Made by a program: the position numbers and the translations under genes | From: a virus | IMG/VR virus record: IMGVR_UViG_3300031251_000031 | Coordinates: 1-49,426 of that record | DNA: 49,426 nucleotides | Strand: one strand, 5' to 3' | Notes under the pieces: model-generated | What the model saw: only the letters and a program-made list of their open reading frames with translations | The model's database searches: none | Told to the model about the DNA's origin: nothing | Shown here: positions 27,127 through 34,320 of the stretch, one piece after another | Layout: every line of letters begins with the position of its first letter | Numbering within the stretch: the first letter of the stretch is position 1

Positions 27127-27139
27127 TTACTGGCTCAGG
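27127..27139 (-). repeat. Dispersed motif copy before SSB
   Basis: A perfect copy. Its TAA is the stop of the HNH gene (which ends in NLSQ), and it runs into AAAGGAG, the SSB ribosome site. Confidence 0.93.
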
Positions 27140-27444
27140 TTTTCGCGGAACGCGAGCAGGGCCGCATAGGGCGGGTGCTCAAGGTAGTCGGCCATCGACC
27201 GCAGGAGTTGGGCGTTCAGGTGGTGCGTCAGCGCCCGGTTGCATCGGACGCACAGCAGTCCCCTGACCACCATCTCCTTATGGTCGTGGTCGAGATCGAG
27301 CCGCCTACTCTCTGAAGGTGCGCGGCCACAGATAGCGCAGCCGCCACCCTGCCAGAGCAGCAGTTCGTCGTACTCGTGTCGGTGTGCGTCGAGCAGGGCT
27401 CGGTGGGCCTTGGTGCGTGGCCCGGCCTTACGCCGCCTCTGCAC
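27127..27444 (-). CDS. HNH / endonuclease VII family nuclease
   Basis: GTG at 27444 with GGAGGAG upstream gives 105 residues. The core has CAICG, then DLDHDHKEMVVRGLLCVRCN, which is the endonuclease VII type of HNH site with two CxxC zinc pairs. Such enzymes resolve branched DNA or nick at repair sites. The C-terminal NLSQ and the stop come from the dispersed motif. Confidence 0.85.
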   Translation of the reverse strand: MQRRRKAGPRTKAHRALLDAHRHEYDELLLWQGGGCAICGRAPSESRRLDLDHDHKEMVVRGLLCVRCNRALTHHLNAQLLRSMADYLEHPPYAALLAFRENLSQ

Positions 27445-27718
27445 ACCACTCCTCCGGGAAGGTGTCTTCCCAGGCGCTGGCCCGGGGCACCTCGATCCGC
27501 TGGAGCCAGTAGCCCGGCAGGGTCTCACCCGTGAGGGTGTTCACCGCCCGACCACCGATCTCGAAGTAGACAAGCTCGTGACCGCGAACGATCACGACCG
27601 TGCCCACCCCGGGGTATTCGTAGCCTGCGCTGTGCAGGCTCTCCTCATGCACCCAGGTCTGCCCGTCATAGACGGTGATGCGGTCAGGGTGCAGGGGTTC
27701 GCCAACTCCCAGCATCAC
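27428..27718 (-). CDS. Small hypothetical protein upstream of HNH
   Basis: 96 residues, mostly beta, with VYDGQTWVHEESL and PGVGTVVIVRG. It overlaps the HNH gene by 17 bases, giving possible coupling. The start is 5 bases after the stop of the primase-helicase. No family is recognised. Confidence 0.65.
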   Translation of the reverse strand: MMLGVGEPLHPDRITVYDGQTWVHEESLHSAGYEYPGVGTVVIVRGHELVYFEIGGRAVNTLTGETLPGYWLQRIEVPRASAWEDTFPEEWCAEAA

Positions 27719-27723
27719 TCCTC

Positions 27724-29037
27724 TCAGAACGGGGGAACGATCACGGGATCGCGCTCAAGCCCTGCCGTCCCATCGTCGTAGTCGGTGATGCCGACGATCA
27801 TCGAGGGGTTGGAGTTCTTGCGGCGCGACTTCTTGATGGCCAACTCGAACTTGCCGGGGTTGGCCCGGCCCCGGTCGTACATCTCGATCACCGCGTCTGC
27901 GGAGGCATCGATGTCTGACGATCCTCGGGAGCCGTTGGGGTCTTTACCGTGGTGGTGAATGACGACCACGGCGGCCCCGGCGTCCCGTGCCAGTGGCTTG
28001 ATCCCGTAGTTCATCAGTTCCGCCATCGCCCCCGCGTCCTTTTCCTCTTTGCCGTGCACCCGGGTGAGGCTGTCCACCACCACCAGGTCGGGCTTGAAGT
28101 CCAGGGCCTCGTCCAGCAGGATCTCCGGCCGGTTGTCCAGGCGGATGTGCTGATTCCACAGGTACCGCAGGTTCGTGCCCGTCTTGTACGGGTCGAGCCC
28201 CAGCCGTTTCATCCGGCTGTGGATCACGTCGAGCGGGTTCTCCTCGTCCACGTAGAGGATACGGCTGCCACTGACCGCCAAATCCAAGAACGCGCCGCCG
28301 TGGAGCATGGCGTTTGCCAGGCCCATCGTGAACCACGACTTGCCCAGTCCCGCCTTGCCCACCAGCATCGCCACGTCGCCCTTTGCCACCCAGCCCTCCA
28401 GTATCCATTCCACCGGGGGCGGCGGGATGCTGAAGTCCACCGGCTGGAACCGGCTGGCCCCCACCTTCGTCAGCAGCAGGCCCAGGGTCTCGATGTTGTA
28501 CCGGGCGAAGAACTCGCAGGCGTCTTTTACGTCGTTTGGCAGCCATACGCGCTTGGCCCTCCCTCCGAGTGCGTTGCGGATCTTCCGCCACACACGATCA
28601 ACCTGATCCCGCACGGCGTAGTCCTCATCGTTGTCGAGCACGACGTAGATCGTGTCGTAGCCGTCCAGCTGGCTGGCCAGGCTGTCACTCCAGGTGTCGA
28701 TGCCCGACAGGCCGTAGACGGCGGTGTCGTGCCCGGCGGCTCGGAGTTCCTGCCAGGTGCGCATGGTGTCGGTCTCGCCCTCCATCAGGATGGCCTTCCC
28801 CTTGCCGGGGTTCTCGCCAGGCCGGTGGTACAGGCAGGGCTTGCGACCCTGCGTGAAGTAGAACCGGCGCTTCTCGCCCAGGGGCTGCGTCGGGTCAGGG
28901 CGGTGCTTCAGTCCGTTGTCGTAGGGCAGGGATACGTTGTCCCCGTCGATGCCCACGCCGAAGGCTCGGAGCGTGTCGCGGGTGATGCCGCGCTCGGTCT
29001 CGAACCAGGTCGCAACGGCGTCGATGTCAGCGGCCAC
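27724..29037 (-). CDS. TOPRIM primase-helicase (RepA/DnaB-like ATPase)
   Basis: About 437 residues. GTG at 29037 has AAAGAGG 9 bases upstream; ATG at 29046 is the alternative. The N-terminal half has a TOPRIM signature: AILMEGETDTM (catalytic Glu) and YVVLDNDEDY. The C-terminal half is a RecA-like ATPase with Walker A GKAGLGKS, a Walker B-type LVVVDSLTRV, and VVVIHHHGK. This arrangement primes and unwinds DNA at the phage fork. No N-terminal zinc-binding domain is seen, so the primase part may be reduced. Confidence 0.87.
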   Translation of the reverse strand: MAADIDAVATWFETERGITRDTLRAFGVGIDGDNVSLPYDNGLKHRPDPTQPLGEKRRFYFTQGRKPCLYHRPGENPGKGKAILMEGETDTMRTWQELRAAGHDTAVYGLSGIDTWSDSLASQLDGYDTIYVVLDNDEDYAVRDQVDRVWRKIRNALGGRAKRVWLPNDVKDACEFFARYNIETLGLLLTKVGASRFQPVDFSIPPPPVEWILEGWVAKGDVAMLVGKAGLGKSWFTMGLANAMLHGGAFLDLAVSGSRILYVDEENPLDVIHSRMKRLGLDPYKTGTNLRYLWNQHIRLDNRPEILLDEALDFKPDLVVVDSLTRVHGKEEKDAGAMAELMNYGIKPLARDAGAAVVVIHHHGKDPNGSRGSSDIDASADAVIEMYDRGRANPGKFELAIKKSRRKNSNPSMIVGITDYDDGTAGLERDPVIVPPF

Positions 29038-29248
29038 GCAGGGCATCCTCTTTCAGCCCAGCAAGCTCCCGTTGGAGCGCGACCCAGCCGTCACCGATGG
29101 TGGTGTTGCTCGGGTCGAACCCCCGCACCCGCACGTTCACGGGATCGGTCAGCCCCTCCAACACGGCGGCCAGGGTGCCCAGGTACGTCGCGATCTCTCG
29201 CAGCACGTCCAGGAGTTCGGCCTTCTCGACCTCAGTGAAGTCAGCCAT
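29027..29248 (-). CDS. Small acidic hypothetical protein
   Basis: 73 residues, ATG start, overlapping the HAD gene and primase-helicase gene. It is helical (EKAELLDVLREIATYLGT) and short. It may be a partner of the adjacent primase-helicase, but no family is recognised. Confidence 0.65.
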   Translation of the reverse strand: MADFTEVEKAELLDVLREIATYLGTLAAVLEGLTDPVNVRVRGFDPSNTTIGDGWVALQRELAGLKEDALRGR

Positions 29249-29615
29249 GGCGCTTCAGCCCCAGGACTCGCTGTGCGATGCGCGGCCAGGCCCGGTCGCT
29301 GCCCGGTGAGGGGAAGCGGATGGCCCGATCATCGATGAGCACGTCGAACAGGGGCTTGTTGTCTTGCTCGATGGCGACCGCTTCCAGGCCAGCCTCATCG
29401 AGCATGGCCCGGATATGGTGGCGGGCTCGGAACGCCTCGGCAGGCCCCCACAGGCGGTCGTTACACCGCACGGTGAAGACGCTGACGAAACACCCCTCCG
29501 CCATCAGGGCCTTGACGGCCTCGACAGCCCCCGGCTTGAACTCTCCCCAGGCGGGGAACTTGTGCTCCAGCAGGGTGCCGTCCAGGTCGATGGCCACGTT
29601 CAGCGGGCGGGCCAT
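29241..29615 (-). CDS. HAD-family phosphatase
   Basis: 124 residues, ATG overlapping the upstream stop (TGATG). It has HAD motif I AIDLDGTLL with the nucleophile Asp, a threonine motif II in VFTVR, and the late acidic motif VLIDDRA. Enzymes of this type act on nucleotides or sugars. Near other nucleotide-linked genes, a role in nucleotide pools is likely. Confidence 0.83.
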   Translation of the reverse strand: MARPLNVAIDLDGTLLEHKFPAWGEFKPGAVEAVKALMAEGCFVSVFTVRCNDRLWGPAEAFRARHHIRAMLDEAGLEAVAIEQDNKPLFDVLIDDRAIRFPSPGSDRAWPRIAQRVLGLKRHG

Positions 29616-29767
29616 CAGACCCCTCCGCTGTAGATGATCGCCTGCACACCGGCCAGCATCAGCTGGGCGATGCCAAGACGCCACTGGCCCTCAGCGCAGA
29701 AGATCGCACCGAGTGCGGCGAACGTCAGCACCTGGATCACCAGGATGCCTACCTTGATCGTCGTCAT
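29615..29767 (-). CDS. Small membrane protein
   Basis: ATG at 29767 has AAGGAGG 5 bases upstream, part of the junction with the dispersed motif. The 50 residues have two hydrophobic stretches: ILVIQVLTFAALGAIFCA and a later LGIAQLMLAGVQAIIY. The stop overlaps the HAD start. Its function is unknown. Confidence 0.72.
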   Translation of the reverse strand: MTTIKVGILVIQVLTFAALGAIFCAEGQWRLGIAQLMLAGVQAIIYSGGV

Positions 29768-29775
29768 GTGCCTCC

Positions 29776-29788
29776 TTACTGGCTCAGG
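29776..29788 (-). repeat. Dispersed motif copy
   Basis: A perfect copy that encodes the last residues LSQ and the stop of the HD gene, then leads into GGAGG for the small membrane protein. TGGCTC 13 bases upstream can pair with its GAGCCA. Confidence 0.93.
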
Positions 29789-30318
29789 TTGTTGAAGCGA
29801 GCCAGGAACTCATGCTCGGCTCGCCTCGGGGGCATCGCGTGCAGGCTCCAGGGGAGCGGGCCGAAGGACTCCGCCCCGTGTAGCCAGTCCTCCTCGGACG
29901 CCGCCAGGGGCGCGAGCAGGTCACGGCGTTCGGTGGCCAACAGGATGCCGTCGGCCTCCTTTACGGAGCGGGGTTCCTCGATGGCCAGTCCGTAGCGGAT
30001 GCAGACAGCCGCCTGCACGCGCTTCTCGATCCGGCGGAACGCTGCCATCTCGGGCGTGTGCTTGATCGGGCGGATCATGTCGCCCACGTATGCCTCGGCC
30101 GCGTCATGCAGTAGGCCCCACAGGGGCTCATCACAGGCGTGAGAGACCTCGACGGAGTGCTGCCCCACCGAGTAGAACTCCAGGGCGGCCCCGCCGTAGC
30201 GGGTGCGCTGGCTCAGGTGGTGGGCGATGTCCTCGATGTGGACTTCCTCCGGCCGGGGATCGAGCGGGAAGAACTGCCGCCCGGTGTAGGTCTGCATCCA
30301 CGGCCCTCGATCAGTCAT
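29776..30318 (-). CDS. HD-domain phosphohydrolase (YfbR-like)
   Basis: 180 residues, ATG overlapping the upstream stop. The HD site is visible as SVGQHS, LLHDAAEAYVGDM and a later Asp in KEADG. YfbR-like enzymes remove phosphate from deoxynucleoside monophosphates. The C-terminal NNLSQ is supplied by the dispersed motif, so the last residues may not matter for function. Confidence 0.8.
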   Translation of the reverse strand: MTDRGPWMQTYTGRQFFPLDPRPEEVHIEDIAHHLSQRTRYGGAALEFYSVGQHSVEVSHACDEPLWGLLHDAAEAYVGDMIRPIKHTPEMAAFRRIEKRVQAAVCIRYGLAIEEPRSVKEADGILLATERRDLLAPLAASEEDWLHGAESFGPLPWSLHAMPPRRAEHEFLARFNNLSQ

Positions 30319-30859
30319 CGTCCAGCAGTTTCTGGTAACACCCGGCGTACCCGGCGATGTCCACGATGTTGTCGCGCTGTCCGGCGCCGTTGAACTCGCG
30401 CACCATCTTCAGCCAGATCATCATGAGCACCACCTGCTCGGCCGTGACCTTGCCGCCGACAATCGTTGACCAGCCGGTGGCGATGGCGTTGAAGCTCGGC
30501 CGGGCCTTGCCGTAGGCGCGAGCACGGTCGCCGTAGATGAGGCGCTGGGCCTCCTCCAGGACGGTCTCCGGCTTCTCGGGGGTCAGGCCGTCGGTCGCGA
30601 TGTCAACGAGCGGCTTACCCGGAGGGCCGCCCGGCACGTCCATGTCCATCCCGGCGTCATCACTCAGCAGGGTCAGGTTGTTGCCGACGTGCTCTCGCTT
30701 GAACATCCAGCACTCGTCGTTGTCCGTGTGCGATCCCGACGTGTGAACGTAGTTGAGGCCAACCCGGCCAACGGTCAGGATCTCTCCGACCTCGCAGTCG
30801 GTGCCGTAGAACCCGGCCTCCTCGACGCGCAGGCGGTCGCCCACTCGAACCTCAACCAT
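30311..30859 (-). CDS. DUF6378-type protein with N-terminal beta domain
   Basis: 182 residues. The C-terminal 85 residues match the DUF6378 pattern: EEAQRLIYGDRARAYG, then VVLMMIWLKMVREFNG and RDNIVDIAGYAGCY. That family is MazG-like in look and common in phages. The first 75 residues are a small beta domain (RVGDRLRVEEAGFYG). A nucleotide pyrophosphatase-like role is possible but not shown. Confidence 0.75.
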   Translation of the reverse strand: MVEVRVGDRLRVEEAGFYGTDCEVGEILTVGRVGLNYVHTSGSHTDNDECWMFKREHVGNNLTLLSDDAGMDMDVPGGPPGKPLVDIATDGLTPEKPETVLEEAQRLIYGDRARAYGKARPSFNAIATGWSTIVGGKVTAEQVVLMMIWLKMVREFNGAGQRDNIVDIAGYAGCYQKLLDDD

Positions 30860-31454
30860 TGTGCACCACGTCCTTCAGTTCGCGCTGGAGATCCCGCAGG
30901 CGGTCATTGCCAGCCTTGTTCAGGCGCTGCTGGGCGGCGATGCGGGTGCGAAGACGCCGCTCCTCGCCGATGACCTTGCGGACGACCTGCCGCATGTACC
31001 CCGTCCAGGGGCACTCGACGGCCTCGCGGGTCTGCCCGACCAGGCGGACGACTCCAACGACCTCGTTGTAGCCGATGGGCACCAGCACGTGGTCTCCAAC
31101 CTTCAGGCCCAGGCCCTCATCGAGGTAGGTCAGTTCCTTGAACCGGCCGCCCAGGTTGGTCTCCGGGTCAAGCCCAGCGACGGTGACGAACTGCACCTTG
31201 GGATCTCCGGCGGGCCGGTATGGAACCACCTCGTCGGGGGTGAACAGCAGGGTCACCTCGCCTTGGGCGTCACCCAGGGGGCCATGGAACAGCTTGCCCC
31301 GGATGGTGCCCTCGATGTAGCCGTTGGTGTTGTCGATCACCTCGACGGGCTCGCCCGCGTAGTTCTCGGCGTAGTTGGCGGCGAACTCTGTGCCACGCAC
31401 CAGCGTGACAAAGCTACCGATGGGAAAGTCTGTTGATTTCAGGTGGGATATCAT
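30852..31454 (-). CDS. Hypothetical protein with C-terminal coiled coil
   Basis: ATG at 31454 has AAGGAGG upstream. The 200-residue product has an N-terminal beta part with repeats of the type GxxVxLV..GxxV (residues 8-150) and an Arg-rich helical end (EERRLRTRIAAQQRLNKAG). It overlaps the polymerase C-half by 4 bases. No family is recognised. Confidence 0.7.
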   Translation of the reverse strand: MISHLKSTDFPIGSFVTLVRGTEFAANYAENYAGEPVEVIDNTNGYIEGTIRGKLFHGPLGDAQGEVTLLFTPDEVVPYRPAGDPKVQFVTVAGLDPETNLGGRFKELTYLDEGLGLKVGDHVLVPIGYNEVVGVVRLVGQTREAVECPWTGYMRQVVRKVIGEERRLRTRIAAQQRLNKAGNDRLRDLQRELKDVVHNG

Positions 31455-32269
31455 GCTGCCTCCTTGGGGTAGCAAGGGCGCTTGTCTGCCCAGGTCGTGG
31501 GCGACCACTCCGGGTCGGGCACGATGGGGACTGACGCCTGAATGCGGGGGTCGGTCATCCACTGGGGGACAAGCACCGACAGGTCTTTGATCTCGTCCAT
31601 CGCGCAATCGAGCATCAACTCGTCGTGCACGGTGTTGACCATGTGCGAGCGGTAGCCGCCCGCCTTGAGGTTGTCGTGCACCTGCTCCATCGCCCACTTC
31701 ATCAGGTCGGCGGCGCACCCTTGACACAGGGCGTTGAGTGCCGAATGCATGGAGCGGGGGTGCAGGTGGCGGCCGTAGAGCGTCTTGATGTAGCCAGGCT
31801 CATCGTCCGTCTTGGTGGCGGCCACCTGGGACTCGATCATGTGGATCAGCGTCCCGGGGTCGGCCTTCTGTCGCTTGGTGCTCCACCCGATGCCCGGCCA
31901 CTGGCCGTGGTAGCCCTGAAGCAGGGACAGGGCCTCCGGTGCGGTGACCTCCAGCTGACGCATCAGCGTGGGCATCCCGCCTCCGTAGACGATGGAGAAG
32001 TTGAACGTCTTGCCGATCTGGCGCTGCTCGTCGGTCATCCCCTCGACGGGGATGCCAAGGGCACCAGCGGCGGACTCGCAATGCAGGTCGCGGCCCTCCC
32101 GGAACACGTCGGCCATCGATGGCCACCCGATCATCTCCAGGTACATGGCCAGGATCTTGAGTTCGATGTTCGGGAAGTCGGCGAACAGGAATGCGTCCAG
32201 CTTGGGCACGAACGCGGCCTTCACGTCCTTTGCCTTGCGGGGCATCGTCTGCGCGTTCAAATCGCTCAC
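31451..32269 (-). CDS. DNA polymerase A, C-terminal half (split gene)
   Basis: 272 residues covering the fingers and rest of the palm of a family A polymerase. Motif A is ADFPNIELKILA, motif B is RQIGKTFNFSIVYGGG, and motif C is VHDEL, all intact. It starts at residues S-D-L-N-A-Q, which align with the SD-x-N-x-Q that normally follows TGRxSS, and that TGRASS ends the other half at 34321. Together the halves make a full polymerase with no residue lost. GTG at 32269 keeps S-D; TTG at 32260 has better spacing to AAGGGGG. The split parts must associate if the enzyme is active. Confidence 0.9.
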   Translation of the reverse strand: MSDLNAQTMPRKAKDVKAAFVPKLDAFLFADFPNIELKILAMYLEMIGWPSMADVFREGRDLHCESAAGALGIPVEGMTDEQRQIGKTFNFSIVYGGGMPTLMRQLEVTAPEALSLLQGYHGQWPGIGWSTKRQKADPGTLIHMIESQVAATKTDDEPGYIKTLYGRHLHPRSMHSALNALCQGCAADLMKWAMEQVHDNLKAGGYRSHMVNTVHDELMLDCAMDEIKDLSVLVPQWMTDPRIQASVPIVPDPEWSPTTWADKRPCYPKEAA

Positions 32270-32273
32270 CCCC

Positions 32274-32286
32274 TTACTGGCTCAGG
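32274..32286 (-). repeat. Dispersed motif copy at the polymerase C-half
   Basis: A perfect copy within ACAACCTGAGCCAGTAAGG. It sits at one end of the module that separates the polymerase halves; the same run lies at 34299 at the other end. It leads into the GGGGG upstream of the C-half. Confidence 0.93.
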
Positions 32287-32518
32287 TTGTTGTGGAACGG
32301 AATCGGGGTTCAGGGGCAGAAAAAATAAAGGCGTCTTCCCGCGCACACCCGGGTGCCGCCGCGCTGAACGACTGACACGGCACCACGGGCGGCGGGATGG
32401 GCACCCCGCTCCCCAACGGGGTCGCCCTAAACGGCAGGCACCGTCACCGCCAACCAAAGGGCGGGCCGCTCCCCACGCGCGGGGTGGACGGTTACTACGA
32501 CTCCCCTGCCGGGGGACT

Positions 32519-32547
32519 TTGCAACTCTTGGTGCGGGTCGCTAGGCT
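32519..32547 (+). promoter_or_regulatory. Promoter for integrase
   Basis: TTGCAA at 32519-32524 and TAGGCT at 32542-32547 are 17 bases apart, a good sigma-70-type match. The expected start of transcription is near 32555, about 65 bases before the integrase ATG. The -10 box overlaps an inverted repeat, so it could be self-regulated. Confidence 0.55.
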
Positions 32548-32564
32548 TGACGGAGACTCAAGCC
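32544..32564. repeat. 7-7-7 inverted repeat: operator or attP core candidate
   Basis: GGCTTGA and TCAAGCC are perfect inverted arms around a 7-base centre. Tyrosine recombinase core sites have this form: two short inverted arms with a 6-8 base overlap region between. It lies 56 bases before the integrase ATG and overlaps the promoter -10 box, so a repressor operator is the other reading. Confidence 0.45.
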
Positions 32565-32619
32565 GAGTCCGCACTACCGCTTGGAATGCGGAGCGCATAA
32601 CTCAAGGGTGGGAGGCGCT

Positions 32620-33396
32620 ATGACGATAACGGGTGACATGATCTTCGAGGCTTACGAGAGCAGGCTCCGTCGGCGCCAGGCGAGCCCCTGCACCATGCAG
32701 GGATTCCGCATCGCTGCGGCCCACTTCGAGCGTTCCCTCGACCCCGCCACGGCGACCGCCCTCGACATCGAGGAATGGCTCAGCGGGCAGGGATGGGCGG
32801 TGTCCACTCAGCACACGGTCTTCACATGGGTGCGGGCGAGCTACCGCTATGCGGTGAAGCGCGGGCTTCTCGACCGTGACCCGACCGTGATGGTGGAGTT
32901 GCCCCGGCTTCCCGACCCCGACCCCCGCTGCCTCACGGTGGCGGAGATTGAGGACGCCGTATCGGGGTGCCGGAGCGAGCTTGACCTTCTGATCCTCGAT
33001 CTGTTCCGGTACACCGGCATGAGGATCGTGGAGATGCACCGCCTCACCGTCAACGACATCGAGGGCGGGCAGATGCACATTCATGGGAAGGGCGGCCGGT
33101 GGCGCTGGCTCCCGATCCACCCGGAGATCAGGCTCACCACGACCCACCCGTGGGTGTTGCCCGGGCGCAACGGCCCGATGACGACGGCGGCGATCCGCAA
33201 GCGGCTCGGCCGGTTCACGGACGCCAACCCGCACTCATTCCGCTCGACGGTGGCGACGTACCTAGGCCGGGCCGACGTGCCGGAGACTGTGATCCAGGCG
33301 ATCCTCGGCCACCGCCCGAACACGATCTACGGTCGGCACTACCGCGTGGTCAGCCCGGACGAGATGCTACGGGCGCTGCTCCAGCTGCCCTACTGA
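32620..33396 (+). CDS. int: Tyrosine integrase/recombinase
   Basis: 258 residues, ATG with GGGAGG upstream, the only rightward gene in this arm. The catalytic set is visible: Arg in YTGMRIVEMHRL, the Lys-type strand in HGKGGRWRWLP, HxxR in HSFRSTVATYL, and His with Tyr in LGHRPNTIYGRHYR. The N-terminal 85 residues form a core-binding domain. It is short and lacks an arm-binding domain, so it is XerC-like. Its 3' end overlaps the leftward gene by 7 bases. Confidence 0.9.
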   Translation: MTITGDMIFEAYESRLRRRQASPCTMQGFRIAAAHFERSLDPATATALDIEEWLSGQGWAVSTQHTVFTWVRASYRYAVKRGLLDRDPTVMVELPRLPDPDPRCLTVAEIEDAVSGCRSELDLLILDLFRYTGMRIVEMHRLTVNDIEGGQMHIHGKGGRWRWLPIHPEIRLTTTHPWVLPGRNGPMTTAAIRKRLGRFTDANPHSFRSTVATYLGRADVPETVIQAILGHRPNTIYGRHYRVVSPDEMLRALLQLPY

Positions 33397-33611
33397 AGTC
33401 CCCACCACGTGCCATCCTTTTTGTGCCACTCCTGCCGTCCGCAATGGGCGCACTTGCGCATCAGCTGGCCGTTGGGGTCGTACATCGGCTTGGCCCACTT
33501 GTGCCCGGCGGCCTCACAGTCCCGGCGCCGGAGCTTGGCGGCGTGCTGGCGGATCAGCACCTCCTGCCAGAACACGGTCACCAGCACCCCGAAGATCCCG
33601 GAGGCGACCAT
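33390..33611 (-). CDS. Membrane-anchored zinc-finger-like protein
   Basis: ATG at 33611 overlaps the upstream stop (TGATG) and gives 73 residues; GTG at 33626 is possible. An N-terminal hydrophobic stretch (ASGIFGVLVTVFWQEVLI) is followed by a basic part and CEAAGH..CAHCG, a Cys-rich end that could bind zinc. It converges with integrase. Function unknown. Confidence 0.65.
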   Translation of the reverse strand: MVASGIFGVLVTVFWQEVLIRQHAAKLRRRDCEAAGHKWAKPMYDPNGQLMRKCAHCGRQEWHKKDGTWWGLQ

Positions 33612-33730
33612 CAGAGCCAGTTCCACAACCCCACCTTCAGGAAGATGGCGGCCAGGACGAACACGGCGGGGAGGGCCACGATGGTCATGCCCAGCGCGTA
33701 GAGCGCGGCCATGCCTTTGGGCGGCACCAT
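33611..33730 (-). CDS. Small membrane protein
   Basis: 39 residues, ATG at 33730 overlapping the SLOG-family stop. Nearly all of it is hydrophobic (ALYALGMTIVALPAVFVLAA). It is coupled to the next membrane protein by a TGATG overlap. Function unknown. Confidence 0.65.
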   Translation of the reverse strand: MVPPKGMAALYALGMTIVALPAVFVLAAIFLKVGLWNWL

Positions 33731-34287
33731 CAGTCCTCCTCGCTGCCAGGGTCGGACGTGTCGCCCGCGTACTCGGGCTCCTCGGCCTCGACGGCCGCAA
33801 GCTCCCGCACGTCCCCGCCCCACTCCGAACGGAACGCCTGCAAGCGCACGCGGCCAGGGAGAAGCGGGTCAGGCACGAACACGGCGAACGGGCACTCGCT
33901 CAGCCCCAGCCGCTTGATGGTGTCGGCGGTGCCCCGGCTGTGGCCGTCCCAGAAGACGTATGCCTCCCCGTCTTCCTCCGTGATGAACTCGATCATCTCC
34001 GCGTTGCGGATCGGGCCAGCCTTGCGGCCGTACTGCTTCCAGTCGGCCGTGAAGGTCATGGTCTTCAGGTCGTACAGGCTGGCTGCCTGCGATGCCCAGG
34101 TGTCCACTCCTCGCGCCCCGCCCTGCACGATGCAGAGCGCCGGGTTCGGGAATGAGTGCTCAGCTGCCTCCGCCAAGCGCCGGACGTGCTCGAACACCGC
34201 GTTGCGCAGGGTGTGGCTATCGGGCCGCATCGCGTCGCTGTCAGGGAATAACTCCGGGCGGCTGCCCGCGATCAGTATGTACTTCAT
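33730..34287 (-). CDS. SLOG-family protein (DUF2493/YAcAr type)
   Basis: 185 residues, ATG with AAGGAGG upstream. The Rossmann-like SLOG pattern is visible: YILIAGSRP at the start, IVQGGARGVDTWAS, ADWKQYGRKAGPIRNAEMIEF. Families of this kind bind nucleotides or nucleotide-derived signals and are found in phages and near defence genes. The C-terminal 35 residues are acidic and probably disordered. It lies within the module that splits the DNA polymerase. Confidence 0.82.
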   Translation of the reverse strand: MKYILIAGSRPELFPDSDAMRPDSHTLRNAVFEHVRRLAEAAEHSFPNPALCIVQGGARGVDTWASQAASLYDLKTMTFTADWKQYGRKAGPIRNAEMIEFITEEDGEAYVFWDGHSRGTADTIKRLGLSECPFAVFVPDPLLPGRVRLQAFRSEWGGDVRELAAVEAEEPEYAGDTSDPGSEED

Positions 34288-34298
34288 GGCGGCCCTCC

Positions 34299-34311
34299 TT
34301 ACTGGCTCAGG
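34299..34311 (-). repeat. Dispersed motif copy at the polymerase N-half end
   Basis: A perfect copy 9 bases beyond the polymerase N-half stop, within the same ACAACCTGAGCCAGTAAGG found at 32274. GGGG at 34317-34320 pairs with CCCC at 34326-34329, so a small hairpin holding the stop codon lies just before it. It leads into GGAGG for the SLOG gene. Confidence 0.93.
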
Positions 34312-34320
34312 TTGTCGGGG

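Larger units (their letters stand above)
32287..32619. other. Non-coding region upstream of integrase
   Basis: About 330 bp without a convincing gene. It holds a promoter (32519-32547), an inverted repeat (32544-32564), an ACCCCG/CGGGGT hairpin at 32403-32422, and an A-rich stretch (AAAAAATAAA) at 32328-32337 near the polymerase end. An attachment site for the integrase would be expected here, but none can be named from the sequence alone. Confidence 0.7.

Noticed and set aside
30200-30215. Another GGCTCAGG motif copy inside the HD gene
   Set aside because: Only 8-9 bases match, it lies within coding sequence and lacks the CAGTAA part.
31451-32269. C-terminal polymerase fragment as a pseudogene
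   Set aside because: All catalytic motifs are intact, it has its own motif and ribosome site, and it joins the other half with no residue lost.
32403-32422. ACCCCG/CGGGGT hairpin as a terminator
   Set aside because: There is no T tract on either side.
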